From Rhodospirillaceae bacterium (lineage in GTDB: Bacteria; Pseudomonadota; Alphaproteobacteria; DSM-16000; Inquilinaceae): 64,000 bases of DNA. Both the position numbers and the translations under genes were made by a program. Location of the stretch: contig JACKIH010000003.1 in NCBI GenBank assembly GCA_020638575.1, positions 3,893,001 through 3,957,000 of the forward strand, read 5' to 3'. The notes below the pieces were generated by a model. The model did not search any database. It worked only from the letters and a program-made list of their open reading frames with translations, and was not told the DNA's origin. Shown here piece by piece: positions 47,001 through 54,664 of the stretch. Every line of letters begins with the position of its first letter. Position 1 is the stretch's first letter.

Positions 47001-48284
47001 ATGACGACCAAGACCTACTCCTCCCGGATCACCGGGCTGCACACCATGACGGTGGCCGAGCGGCTGAAGACCGTCGCCGATCTGGTGGGGCTGTCCGACG
47101 CAGCGGTGGCCCACCTCACCGACACCGCAACCGTGGTGGGCGAGGTCGCCGACCGCATGAGCGAGAACGTGATCGGCACGCTCGGCATCCCCGTCGGCAT
47201 CGCCACCAATCTGATCATCGACGGCAAGGAGCGGGTGGTCCCCCTGGCGACGGAGGAAAGCTCCGTGGTCGCCGCGGTGTGCAACGCCGCCAAGCAGTGC
47301 CGCGGCGGCGGCGGCATCTCCACCTCCACCAGCGGGCCGCTGATGATCGCCCAGGTGCAGCTCATCAACGTGTCGGACCCGGAAAACGCGCGCTTCAAGA
47401 TCCTGGAGCACCGCGAAGAGATCAAGGCGATCTGCGACGAATGCGACCCGGTGCTGCTGAAGTTCGGCGGCGGCTTCCGCGAGCTGGAGGTGCGCATCAT
47501 CGACAGCGCCCAGGGCCCGATGGTGATCACCCACCTGATCGTCAACACCGGCGACGCCATGGGGGCCAACGCGGTCAACACCATGGCCGAGGCGGTGGGC
47601 CCGCGCATTGCGGAATGGACCGGCGGGCAGGTGTTCCTGCGCATCCTGTCGAACCTGGCCGACCGCCGACTGGCCCGCGCTCGCGGCGTGTGGCGGGCGG
47701 AAGACATCGGCGGGCCGGCGGTGCGCGACGGCATCCTGGCTGCCTTCCATTTCGCCGATGCCGACCCCTACCGGGCGGCTACCCACAACAAGGGCGTGAT
47801 GAACGGCATCACGGCTGCCGTGCTGGCCACCGGCAACGACACCCGCGCCATCGAATCGGGCGCCCACGCCTATGCCGCGCGCACCGGGCGCTACCGCTCC
47901 ATGTCCAAGTGGGAGGCCGACGCCGACGGTAATCTGGTGGGCGTGCTGGAGCTGCCGATGGCGGTGGGCCTGATCGGCGGCGCCACCAAGATCCATCCCA
48001 CCGCGCGGGCGTGCCTGGAAATCCTCGGCGTCGAGACGGCCGACGAACTGGCGCGCATCGTCGTCGCCATCGGCCTGGCGCAGAACTATGCGGCGTTGAA
48101 GGTGCTGGCGACCACCGGCGTGCAGAAGGGCCACATGAGCCTGCACTCCAAGAACATCGCCATCATGGCCGGTGCGGAGGGGGCGGAGATCGAAGCCGTC
48201 GCGGCCCGTCTGGTCGCCGACAGCAAGGTCCGCGTCGACCATGCCGAGGCCGTGCTGGCCGAATTGCGCGCCAAGAAGGGCTGA
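47001..48284 (+). CDS. mvaA: Class II (degradative-type) hydroxymethylglutaryl-CoA reductase
   Basis: A 427-residue enzyme of the Pseudomonas mevalonii type, which oxidises mevalonate with CoA and NAD to HMG-CoA. Catalytic residues are in place: Glu in PLATEESSVVAA, Lys in ATHNKGVMNGITA, Asp in ATGNDTRAIESGAHAYA and His in QKGHMSLHSKNIA; nucleotide-binding DAMGANAVNTMAEAVGP is also present. GGGGAG lies 7 bases before the ATG at 47001; five upstream in-frame residues are unlikely. Class II enzymes can also run in the synthetic direction, but there is no mevalonate kinase nearby and HMG-CoA lyase is in the cluster, so a catabolic role is favoured. Confidence 0.93.
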   Translation: MTTKTYSSRITGLHTMTVAERLKTVADLVGLSDAAVAHLTDTATVVGEVADRMSENVIGTLGIPVGIATNLIIDGKERVVPLATEESSVVAAVCNAAKQCRGGGGISTSTSGPLMIAQVQLINVSDPENARFKILEHREEIKAICDECDPVLLKFGGGFRELEVRIIDSAQGPMVITHLIVNTGDAMGANAVNTMAEAVGPRIAEWTGGQVFLRILSNLADRRLARARGVWRAEDIGGPAVRDGILAAFHFADADPYRAATHNKGVMNGITAAVLATGNDTRAIESGAHAYAARTGRYRSMSKWEADADGNLVGVLELPMAVGLIGGATKIHPTARACLEILGVETADELARIVVAIGLAQNYAALKVLATTGVQKGHMSLHSKNIAIMAGAEGAEIEAVAARLVADSKVRVDHAEAVLAELRAKKG

Positions 48285-48287
48285 GCC

Positions 48288-49058
48288 ATGACCGAGATCC
48301 CGGTGGCCGGGGCGCTGGAGCCTGGCGGGGTGCCGCGCCCGGTGCCCTTCCGCCGGGTATCGGCGATGCTCTATGCCCTGCTGGCCGTCATGATGGCGGT
48401 TGGCGTGGGGCTGGCGGTGCACGGTCTGGTGCGCGCGGTGGAGGATACAGGCCGCGCCCTGGCGTTGAAGGAGACCGCCGCCGAGGTGGTGCCCGCCGTG
48501 CTCGACCTTGCCCGCGGCACGGCACCAATGGAAGCGGTAACGGAGCCGCTGCGGGAGTGGGTGGTCGCCGAGGCGCCCGATCCGGCGGCGGCGGCCGCTG
48601 AGCTCGTCGCCGTGCTGGCGGCGGACGACCCCGGCAGCCCGCGCGCCATTGCGCGGGAGATCGGCGATACCTTCGGCAGCGGCGACGTGGACGGGCCATT
48701 CCTCACCGCCTGGCTGCAACTGGTGCTGCGCGAGGATGTGGAAGGGGCGGGCGAAAGCATCGCCAATGCGCTGGCCGTGAATGCCGGGGTGGAGCTGCCG
48801 CGCCGCGAGGTGGACGACGTGTTCGCCGTCTATCTCGCCCGGGCGGCAGGCGAAGAGGTGTCGGCAGAGGACCTGGAGGCGGCGGACGCACTGGCGGCGC
48901 GAATTGCGGCTCTGCCCGATGCGGTTTCCACCCTGTCGATCTATGTCGGCACCGCCGTGCTGATCCTGGCGCTGATCGGCGCCGGCATCGCCACCGGCTG
49001 GCTGGCTCTGCGGTTCGCGCGCGATGCCGCCAAGGTGTGGCGCACCGGGCGCCTTTAG
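48288..49058 (+). CDS. Two-helix membrane protein of unknown function in the mevalonate cluster
   Basis: A 256-residue protein starting 3 bases after the mvaA stop, so it belongs to the same transcript. One membrane helix near residue 25-48 (MLYALLAVMMAVGVGLAVHGLV), a soluble Ala/Glu-rich domain of some 170 residues, then a second helix (TAVLILALIGAGIATGWLAL) and a short basic tail. With both ends cytoplasmic, the central domain would be periplasmic. I see no known domain or cysteine. It might be an accessory of uptake or an unrelated passenger. Confidence 0.75.
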   Translation: MTEIPVAGALEPGGVPRPVPFRRVSAMLYALLAVMMAVGVGLAVHGLVRAVEDTGRALALKETAAEVVPAVLDLARGTAPMEAVTEPLREWVVAEAPDPAAAAAELVAVLAADDPGSPRAIAREIGDTFGSGDVDGPFLTAWLQLVLREDVEGAGESIANALAVNAGVELPRREVDDVFAVYLARAAGEEVSAEDLEAADALAARIAALPDAVSTLSIYVGTAVLILALIGAGIATGWLALRFARDAAKVWRTGRL

Positions 49059-49376
49059 GGGCCTCCGCGCTCCTGGTCCCGGCCGATTTGTGGACGGACC
49101 TTGGCTTTGCGGCCATTGAGTCCGGACCCCTGGTATCGTGGATCGGAAGGTCGTTCGGTCGGGACGTGAGACCGGAGGGGACCGTCCGATCCACCACACC
49201 AGACGGCTTGTGACGCGCGACGTGGAAGCCGTTCGCCACGCCGATCGGGACACGGGGAGCCGCCAATCAGCGCTCCCCAGGCGGACGTCCTCCTGCAAAC
49301 CCGGGAAAGACAACGTGACAGCCGCGGGCCGTTGTCTCAGGCTGACTGAGGCATTCCGGAGAAGGGGGATCGGCCG
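49059..49376. other. Intergenic region upstream of the LemA gene with structured repeat
   Basis: No gene is apparent in these 318 bases. A perfect 10-bp inverted repeat, GTGGATCGGA (49138-49147) with TCCGATCCAC (49185-49194), encloses a second stem CGGTC/GACCG, giving a two-tier hairpin without a T run. It may be a leader structure of the LemA transcript, a weak terminator for the preceding gene, or an attenuation site. Confidence 0.5.
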
Positions 49377-49967
49377 ATGGGAATCTGGATCATCGTGGGG
49401 ATCGTCGCGATCCTGGCTGTGGTCTTCGTCGTCATCTACAACCGCCTGGTGCGGCTGAGGAACGGCTATCGCAACGCCTTTTCGCAGATCGACGTGCAGA
49501 TGAAGCGCCGCCACGACCTGATCCCGAACCTGGTGGAAACCGTGAAGGGCTATGCCAAGCACGAGCGGGAAACGCTGGAGGCGGTGATCGCCGCCCGCAA
49601 CCAGGCCGAGCAGATCCGCGAAAAGCTGGCCGGCGCCGTCGGCGACGCCCACACCATGGCACAGCTTGGCCAGGCCGAAGGCATGCTGGGCAACGTGCTC
49701 GGCCGGCTGTTTGCCCTGTCCGAAGCCTATCCCGACCTCAAGGCCAACCAGAACTTCCAGCAGTTCCAGGAGGAGCTGACGTCGACCGAAAACCGCGTCG
49801 CCTATGCGCGTCAGGCCTATAACGACGCGGCCACATCCTTCAACGACGTGGCCCAGACGATCCCGTCGAACATCGTCGCCGGGCTGGCCGGCTTCAAGAC
49901 GGCCGGGATGCTGGAGTTCGAGGATCGTGAAGCGATCCTGGAGGCGCCCAAGGTCTCCTTCGGCTGA
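49377..49967 (+). CDS. LemA family protein
   Basis: A 196-residue protein with one N-terminal membrane helix (WIIVGIVAILAVVFVVIYN) and an all-helical domain. NRLVRLRNGYRNAFSQIDVQMKRRHDLIPNLVETVKGYAKHERETLEAVIAARNQA is the family signature, continued by ENRVAYARQAYNDAATSFNDVAQTIPSNIVAGLAGF. LemA proteins often accompany M48 peptidases, as here (14-base gap). Probable envelope role; exact function unknown. Confidence 0.93.
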   Translation: MGIWIIVGIVAILAVVFVVIYNRLVRLRNGYRNAFSQIDVQMKRRHDLIPNLVETVKGYAKHERETLEAVIAARNQAEQIREKLAGAVGDAHTMAQLGQAEGMLGNVLGRLFALSEAYPDLKANQNFQQFQEELTSTENRVAYARQAYNDAATSFNDVAQTIPSNIVAGLAGFKTAGMLEFEDREAILEAPKVSFG

Positions 49968-49981
49968 GACGGGTCGCCCCC

Positions 49982-51112
49982 GTGGAACGGGTATTCGACT
50001 TCCGGGCCCAGCAGTCCACGTCCCGCCGGGCCACAGCGCTTTTCGTGCTGCTGTTCGCGGTCCTCACGGCAGTGGTCGGCGGGGCCATCGGAGCGGCGGT
50101 CGCCATCGTGTTCACCTACCGGAACGACGCGATCCGCATCGACGAGTACGAGCCGGGCGTCGCCCTGTTTCTTGGGTTGCTGGCCTGTGGCGTGATCATC
50201 GTCATCGCCTGGATGCGGTTCGCGTCGTTCGGCGGCGACGGCTCGCGGGTGGCCAGGACCCTCGGCGGCGAGCAGATCTATGAAACGACGGCCGATGCCG
50301 ACGAAAAGCGGTACTTCAACATCGTCGAGGAAATGGCCATCGCCAGTGCCATGCCCAGGCCCGCCGCCTTCGTGATGCGCGAGGAAGACGGGATCAACGC
50401 GTTTGCCGCCGGGGCCAACCCCGAGCGTGCGGCCGTCGCCGTCACCCGCGGCGCCCTGACACGGTTGAGCCGCGAAGAACTGACCGGGGTGGTGGCGCAC
50501 GAATTCTCCCACATCGCCAACCGCGACAGCCGGCTGAACATGCGCCTGATGGGCATGGTCTTCGGGCTCGTGGTGCTGTGGGTGGCCGGCCGCAGCATGC
50601 TGCAGATCTTCCGCTTCGCCGGACGGGGAAGTGGCAGCCGCAGCCGTGGCAACGGGGGCAAGGCGATCGCCATCATCATGATCGTGGCTCTGGCACTCGC
50701 CGTCTTCGGGTTCCTCGGCATGATCGCGGGACGACTGCTGCAGAGTGCGGTGTCGCGTCGCCGGGAATACCTGGCCGATGCGACGGCGGTCCAGCTCACC
50801 CGCGATCCCGTCGGGCTGGCCGCAGCATTGAAGCGCATCGGCTCGGAGTCGCACGGCAGCAGGGTGCGCAACGCCCATGCCGCCGAGGCGCGGCACATGT
50901 ATTTCGCCAACGCGTCGGGATCGATTTCATCCTTTGGAGGCATGCTTGCCACCCACCCGCCGCTGGTCCGGCGCATCACGGCACTCGACCCCCACTTCGA
51001 CCCGCTGACCGACCCGATCTGGCTGGGCCGGGCACCGCGGTACGAGGACAAGGCGGCAGACGACGCCGGGCCGGTGCCGGAGGCCAGCAGCAGCGCCGGC
51101 CCCTGGGGCTGA
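49982..51112 (+). CDS. M48 family (HtpX-like) membrane zinc metalloprotease
   Basis: A 376-residue membrane peptidase. Two N-terminal helices are followed by the zinc site VVAHEFSHIANRD (HExxH) and, further on, the third ligand in RRREYLADATAVQLTRDP; two more helices lie between them. The conserved ATHPPLVRRITAL motif closes the domain. It probably degrades damaged membrane or periplasmic proteins. It forms a unit with LemA upstream and a DUF3592 protein downstream. The Ser/Gly-rich SGSRSRGNGGK stretch sits in a loop between helices. Confidence 0.92.
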   Translation: MERVFDFRAQQSTSRRATALFVLLFAVLTAVVGGAIGAAVAIVFTYRNDAIRIDEYEPGVALFLGLLACGVIIVIAWMRFASFGGDGSRVARTLGGEQIYETTADADEKRYFNIVEEMAIASAMPRPAAFVMREEDGINAFAAGANPERAAVAVTRGALTRLSREELTGVVAHEFSHIANRDSRLNMRLMGMVFGLVVLWVAGRSMLQIFRFAGRGSGSRSRGNGGKAIAIIMIVALALAVFGFLGMIAGRLLQSAVSRRREYLADATAVQLTRDPVGLAAALKRIGSESHGSRVRNAHAAEARHMYFANASGSISSFGGMLATHPPLVRRITALDPHFDPLTDPIWLGRAPRYEDKAADDAGPVPEASSSAGPWG

Positions 51113-51316
51113 TCTGCCGGCGGGCGGAAAGGCGGATCACGGCGGCCGGTATCGCAGTACCGGAGCTTGCCCGGGTTGCGCGGCAGCGGCGGTCACGCGA
51201 AAATCGGCACCTCACAGGTCGCCACGCGAAATCATCCGATTTGGGCGTCGAATTGCGGGAGGTCGAAACCCGCAGGTCGGCGGCTGGTGGCAGCTTTCCC
51301 ACGGAGATCGACGACA

Positions 51317-51865
51317 TTGGCAAAATGGGGCAAGGCCAAGCCGCTTGAATGGCGGATCGTGCTGACCATCCTGATACTCGTTACGGCGGCCTTCTCGTGG
51401 TTTGCGGTGAATGCGATGGTCGGCGCGCAGTCGGCGCGCGAACGGCTGCGCGAGGTCGGCGTGGAAGCCACCGGCACGATCACCAGCCGCCGGGTCGAGG
51501 AGCGCGAAATCCGCCGCGAACGGAGGGGCACCGGGCTGCACGACCGGGATCGTTTCGAGGTCACGGTCCGCCAGGAATACTATGTCGACTACCGCGCCGC
51601 GACGCCCGACGGTGTGGAGATCGCCGGATCGTGCGGCTCCGACCGCAGCCTGTACGACGCCGCCACGATCGGCGATCCGATCGAGATCCTGTTCAACCCC
51701 GCCGATCCCAGCCACAACGATTGTGCCAGCCGGCTTGTCGTGGACAACGATGCGCCGGGTTGGCTTTTCTGGATCCTGCGCTTCATCTGGGTGGTGCCGC
51801 TGGTGGTCTTCGTGGTCATCGAGCGCAGCTACCAGAAGGCCCAGCGGGACCAGCGCTGGGTGTGA
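51317..51865 (+). CDS. DUF3592 domain membrane protein
   Basis: A 182-residue protein with a membrane helix at each end (IVLTILILVTAAFSWFAVNAMVG and LFWILRFIWVVPLVVFVVIE) and an intervening beta-rich DUF3592-like domain containing GVEATGTITSRR, EYYVDYRAATPDG and GDPIEILFNPADPSHN. A TTG at 51317 is preferred as start because GGAG lies 10 bases upstream and the helix follows at once; an ATG at 51167 would add 50 arginine-rich residues. Family function unknown; linked by position to the LemA/M48 pair. Confidence 0.72.
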   Translation: MAKWGKAKPLEWRIVLTILILVTAAFSWFAVNAMVGAQSARERLREVGVEATGTITSRRVEEREIRRERRGTGLHDRDRFEVTVRQEYYVDYRAATPDGVEIAGSCGSDRSLYDAATIGDPIEILFNPADPSHNDCASRLVVDNDAPGWLFWILRFIWVVPLVVFVVIERSYQKAQRDQRWV

Positions 51866-51979
51866 ATGGGTGTCGGTGGCGCTTCGCGTAACTCGCTGAG
51901 ATGAAGAAGGCGCCGCTTGCTGCGCGGCGGGCGGGACGGCGGGCAGTCCGTCGATGACGACAGGGCTGCTATCCGCGCC

Positions 51980-53386
51980 ATGGCCACGCCGTTCCATCTA
52001 CTGGGCGTGCCGAACTCGGCCTATTCTGCCGCCCATTGGAGGCGGATCGGCCGCCCAGATGGCCCAGATGAGACGTATCCGGTGACCCTGATCGAGGACG
52101 GCGCTTTCCGACCGATGGCCGAGCTGCGGCCCCTGCAGCAGCGCGCCTGGGAGATCCAGGCAGCCCATGTGGCGGCCCATTCCGGCTACTACCGTACACT
52201 GTGGGAGGGGGCCGTCCCGCCCACGGACTTGCGCGACCTGACCTGCCTGCCGCTGTCCGACAAATCGCAGCTCCGCCTTTCCCAGGCCGAACACCCGCCC
52301 TTCGGCGACTATCTGGCCACGCCACGGCGCACGGTGAACCGGCTGCACCGCACCTCCGGCACCACGGGCCAGGCAATGAACCTGGCGCTGTCGGCGCGCG
52401 ATTGCCGGATAACCGCGGAGGTGGGCGGCCGCTGCCATGCCGCCGCCGGGCTGACGCCGGACCACACGGTGGTGCATTGCCTGAACTACCAGATGTGGAT
52501 CGGCGGGCTGACCGATCACCTGACGCTGGAGGCAACCGGGGCGATGGTGGTGCCCTTTGGGGTGGGCGGCACGGAGCTGCTGATCCGCACCATCCAGGAG
52601 GTGGGGATCGATGCGATTTCCTGCACTCCGTCCTACCCGGCGGTGCTGGAACGGGTGCTGGCGGAGAAGTTTCCCGGCACCGCGCCGCGCGATCTGGGGC
52701 TGAAGCTCGGCCTGTTCGGCGGCGAGCCGGGGCTGGACAGCCCGGCCTTGCGCGAACGCATCCGCGCCACCTGGGGGATGGAGCCGCGCAACGCCAACTA
52801 TGGCGTTTCCGATGTGCTGTCCAACTTCGCCGCCCAGTGCGACCACGACATGCGCCTGCACTTCATGGCGGCCGACGTGCTGTGGCCGGAGCTGATCGAC
52901 CCGGACACCACCCGGCCGCTGGCACTGGCCGCCGGGGCCGAAGGCGAATTGGTGCTGACCCACCTGGTGCGTGACTGCCAGCCGCTGGTGCGCTTTCGCA
53001 CCGGCGACATCATCGCGGTGGACGAGACCGAGCCGTGTGCCTGCGGGCGCACCGGGTTCCGCTTCCGCGTGATCGGGCGCAGCGACGACATGGTGGTGGT
53101 GCGCGGGCTCAACATGTTCCCCACCATGGTGGCCGGCGTGCTGTCGGAAATCGCCGCCCTCACGGGCGACTACCGCATCGTGCTGTCCGCCCCGCCGCCC
53201 TACGACCACCTGCCGCTGCAGGTGGAGTGTGCGCAGGGCACGCAGCCCGGCCCGGACCTGGCCGGCCTGGTGGAAGCGGCCATCAAGGCCAAGCTGGGGG
53301 CCACCGCCCGCGTGACCCTGCTGCCGCCCGGCAGCTTTCCGGTGACCGAGGGCAAGACCAAGCGCGTGGTGAGGACCTTCGCATGA
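51980..53386 (+). CDS. Phenylacetate-CoA-ligase-like AMP-forming acyl-CoA ligase
   Basis: A 468-residue adenylate-forming enzyme of the PaaK branch. HRTSGTTGQAMNLALSARD is the nucleotide loop, LFGGEPGLDSPALRERIRATWG the central motif, NYGVSD the adenine site, LVRFRTGDIIAVDETEPCACGRTGFRFRVIGRSDDMVVVRGLNMFP the hinge, with a Cys pair in CAC as in PaaK relatives; the last Lys is in VTEGKTKRVV. A TTG at 51917 with a good AGAAGG site would add 21 residues. It overlaps the enoyl-CoA hydratase by 4 bases, so the pair activates and hydrates an acid, perhaps aromatic or branched. Confidence 0.85.
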   Translation: MATPFHLLGVPNSAYSAAHWRRIGRPDGPDETYPVTLIEDGAFRPMAELRPLQQRAWEIQAAHVAAHSGYYRTLWEGAVPPTDLRDLTCLPLSDKSQLRLSQAEHPPFGDYLATPRRTVNRLHRTSGTTGQAMNLALSARDCRITAEVGGRCHAAAGLTPDHTVVHCLNYQMWIGGLTDHLTLEATGAMVVPFGVGGTELLIRTIQEVGIDAISCTPSYPAVLERVLAEKFPGTAPRDLGLKLGLFGGEPGLDSPALRERIRATWGMEPRNANYGVSDVLSNFAAQCDHDMRLHFMAADVLWPELIDPDTTRPLALAAGAEGELVLTHLVRDCQPLVRFRTGDIIAVDETEPCACGRTGFRFRVIGRSDDMVVVRGLNMFPTMVAGVLSEIAALTGDYRIVLSAPPPYDHLPLQVECAQGTQPGPDLAGLVEAAIKAKLGATARVTLLPPGSFPVTEGKTKRVVRTFA

Positions 53387-54144
53387 CCCAATTCACCTAC
53401 GAGACGGTGCTGAGCACGCTGCAGGATGGCGCCGTGCGGCGCATCGCGCTTAATCGGCCCGACCGGCTGAACGCGATGAACCGGGCCTTGGTGGACGACG
53501 TGGCCCGCGCCTTCGACGACGCCAACGCCGACCCAGCAACCCGCGCCATCCTGTTTACCGGCGAGGGCCGCGCGTTCTGCGCCGGCGACGATCGGCGCGA
53601 CCACACCCACCCGGCCGACGAGGCGGAGGCGCGCGCCTTGGTGGATGCCATCCAGCGCGCCACCCGGGCCATCTGCTTCGGGGCGAAACCGGTTGTCGGC
53701 GCCATCAACGGGTGGGCCGTCGGCGGCGGCTTCGAATGGGCCATCAACTGCGACTTTTCCCTGTGGGCGGAAGGTGCGCGGGCGTTCTTCCCGGAAATCT
53801 CTCTCAACATTTTCGTCACCGGCGGGGTCACCAGCCTGTTGCCGGCCCTGGTGGGGCTGAATGCCGCCCGCGAGATGCTGTTCTTGGGCCAGCGCTACGA
53901 TGCGGCCGACCTCGCCCGCCTGGGTGTGGCCTGGCGGGTGGTGGCGGACGCTGCGCTCGAAACCGAAGCCTTGGCCGTGGCCCGCAGGCTGGCCGACTTG
54001 CCGCCGCTGGCTGTGCGCGCCTTGAAGCGCACGCTGAACGCCACCGCGGCGATGGATCTTAACCGCGCCTTGAGCCTGGAAACCGATGCCACCGTGGCAG
54101 GCTTCCTGGACCCGGAAACCACCCGGCGGCTGAAAGCATTCTGA
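53383..54144 (+). CDS. Enoyl-CoA hydratase/isomerase family protein
   Basis: A 253-residue crotonase-fold enzyme. IALNRPDRLNAMNRALVDDVARAF, the CoA/oxyanion segment GEGRAFCAGDDRRD, and KPVVGAINGWAVGGGFEWAINCDF are present, with a Glu in FFPEISLNIFVTGG near a usual catalytic position. The HTHPADEAE insertion after the oxyanion motif is slightly unusual. It follows a CoA ligase with overlapping start, indicating a shared pathway. Hydratase versus isomerase cannot be settled here. Confidence 0.87.
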   Translation: MTQFTYETVLSTLQDGAVRRIALNRPDRLNAMNRALVDDVARAFDDANADPATRAILFTGEGRAFCAGDDRRDHTHPADEAEARALVDAIQRATRAICFGAKPVVGAINGWAVGGGFEWAINCDFSLWAEGARAFFPEISLNIFVTGGVTSLLPALVGLNAAREMLFLGQRYDAADLARLGVAWRVVADAALETEALAVARRLADLPPLAVRALKRTLNATAAMDLNRALSLETDATVAGFLDPETTRRLKAF

Positions 54145-54500
54145 GGGTTACGGAGACGGGCTGTGGGTCGGCATCGACTGGGGGAGACCCCCACGGCCGG
54201 ATGACGCACGCCATTGAAAAGGGGATGGATACCGGACCGGTGCCGGGGGTCCGATGAGCCCCGATCGGTCCTCGACGTTTGATGAATTTATAATATAATT
54301 CAATTTGTTACGCGGAATTCTGGAGACACCCAACGGATTCCCGACCCCTGTCACGGCCAAGGAGTGCCAAGACGGACCGCAACGAGCTTGCCCAACGTGC
54401 CGCCGTCGCGGTCTGCGGCAGGTCACGACGATCCCTCCCGTACATGGCCCGTACGGCTGAGAAGTCTCTTCAACAATCTCTGAGAACGTCTTGATGCACC
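54145..54500. other. Gene-free region with AT-rich palindrome
   Basis: No gene supported. A GC hairpin TGGGGG-AGA-CCCCCA at 54179-54193, without T run, may end the preceding operon. An island at 54280-54310 is almost pure A/T and contains TGAATT-TATAATAT-AATTCA (54283-54302), including a consensus TATAAT, but no matching -35 is seen on either strand. It lies downstream of the tRNA-Glu 3' end. No repeat of the tRNA end is visible that would suggest an integration site. Confidence 0.45.
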
Positions 54501-54576
54501 TGGCGACCCCTACGGGATTCGAACCCGTGTTGCCGCCGTGAAAGGGCGGTGTCCTAGGCCTCTAGACGAAGGGGTC
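54501..54576 (-). tRNA. tRNA-Glu (UUC)
   Basis: On the minus strand the 76 bases form a full cloverleaf: acceptor GACCCCT/AGGGGTC, D arm TCGTCTAGAGGCCTAGGAC, anticodon stem CCGCC/GGCGG with loop CTTTCAC (anticodon TTC), T arm CGGG-TTCGAAT-CCCG, discriminator G and an encoded CCA. The sequence is close to the standard bacterial tRNA-Glu. It lies about 90 bases from recJ, also on the minus strand. Confidence 0.97.
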
Positions 54577-54664
54577 GGCGCGGGTCCCCTTGCTAGCGGC
54601 CCCGCTTCGGGAAATCAAGCATTGCGGCCGGGCAGGCAAGCGTGTGCGGCGGAATGGCGGACAG

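Noticed and set aside
45714..49652. A 1312-codon open frame on the minus strand
   Set aside because: It is antisense to dctM, mvaA and LemA, all of which have clear families. Its His/Gly/Asp-rich translation is the usual product of the complementary frame in GC-rich DNA.
53383..54144. Missing hydratase of the valine pathway
   Set aside because: The gene is about 37 kb from the valine genes and translationally coupled to a CoA ligase, so it more likely belongs to another pathway.
54145..54576. tRNA-associated integration site
   Set aside because: No duplicate of the tRNA-Glu 3' end, integrase or mobile gene is present on either side.
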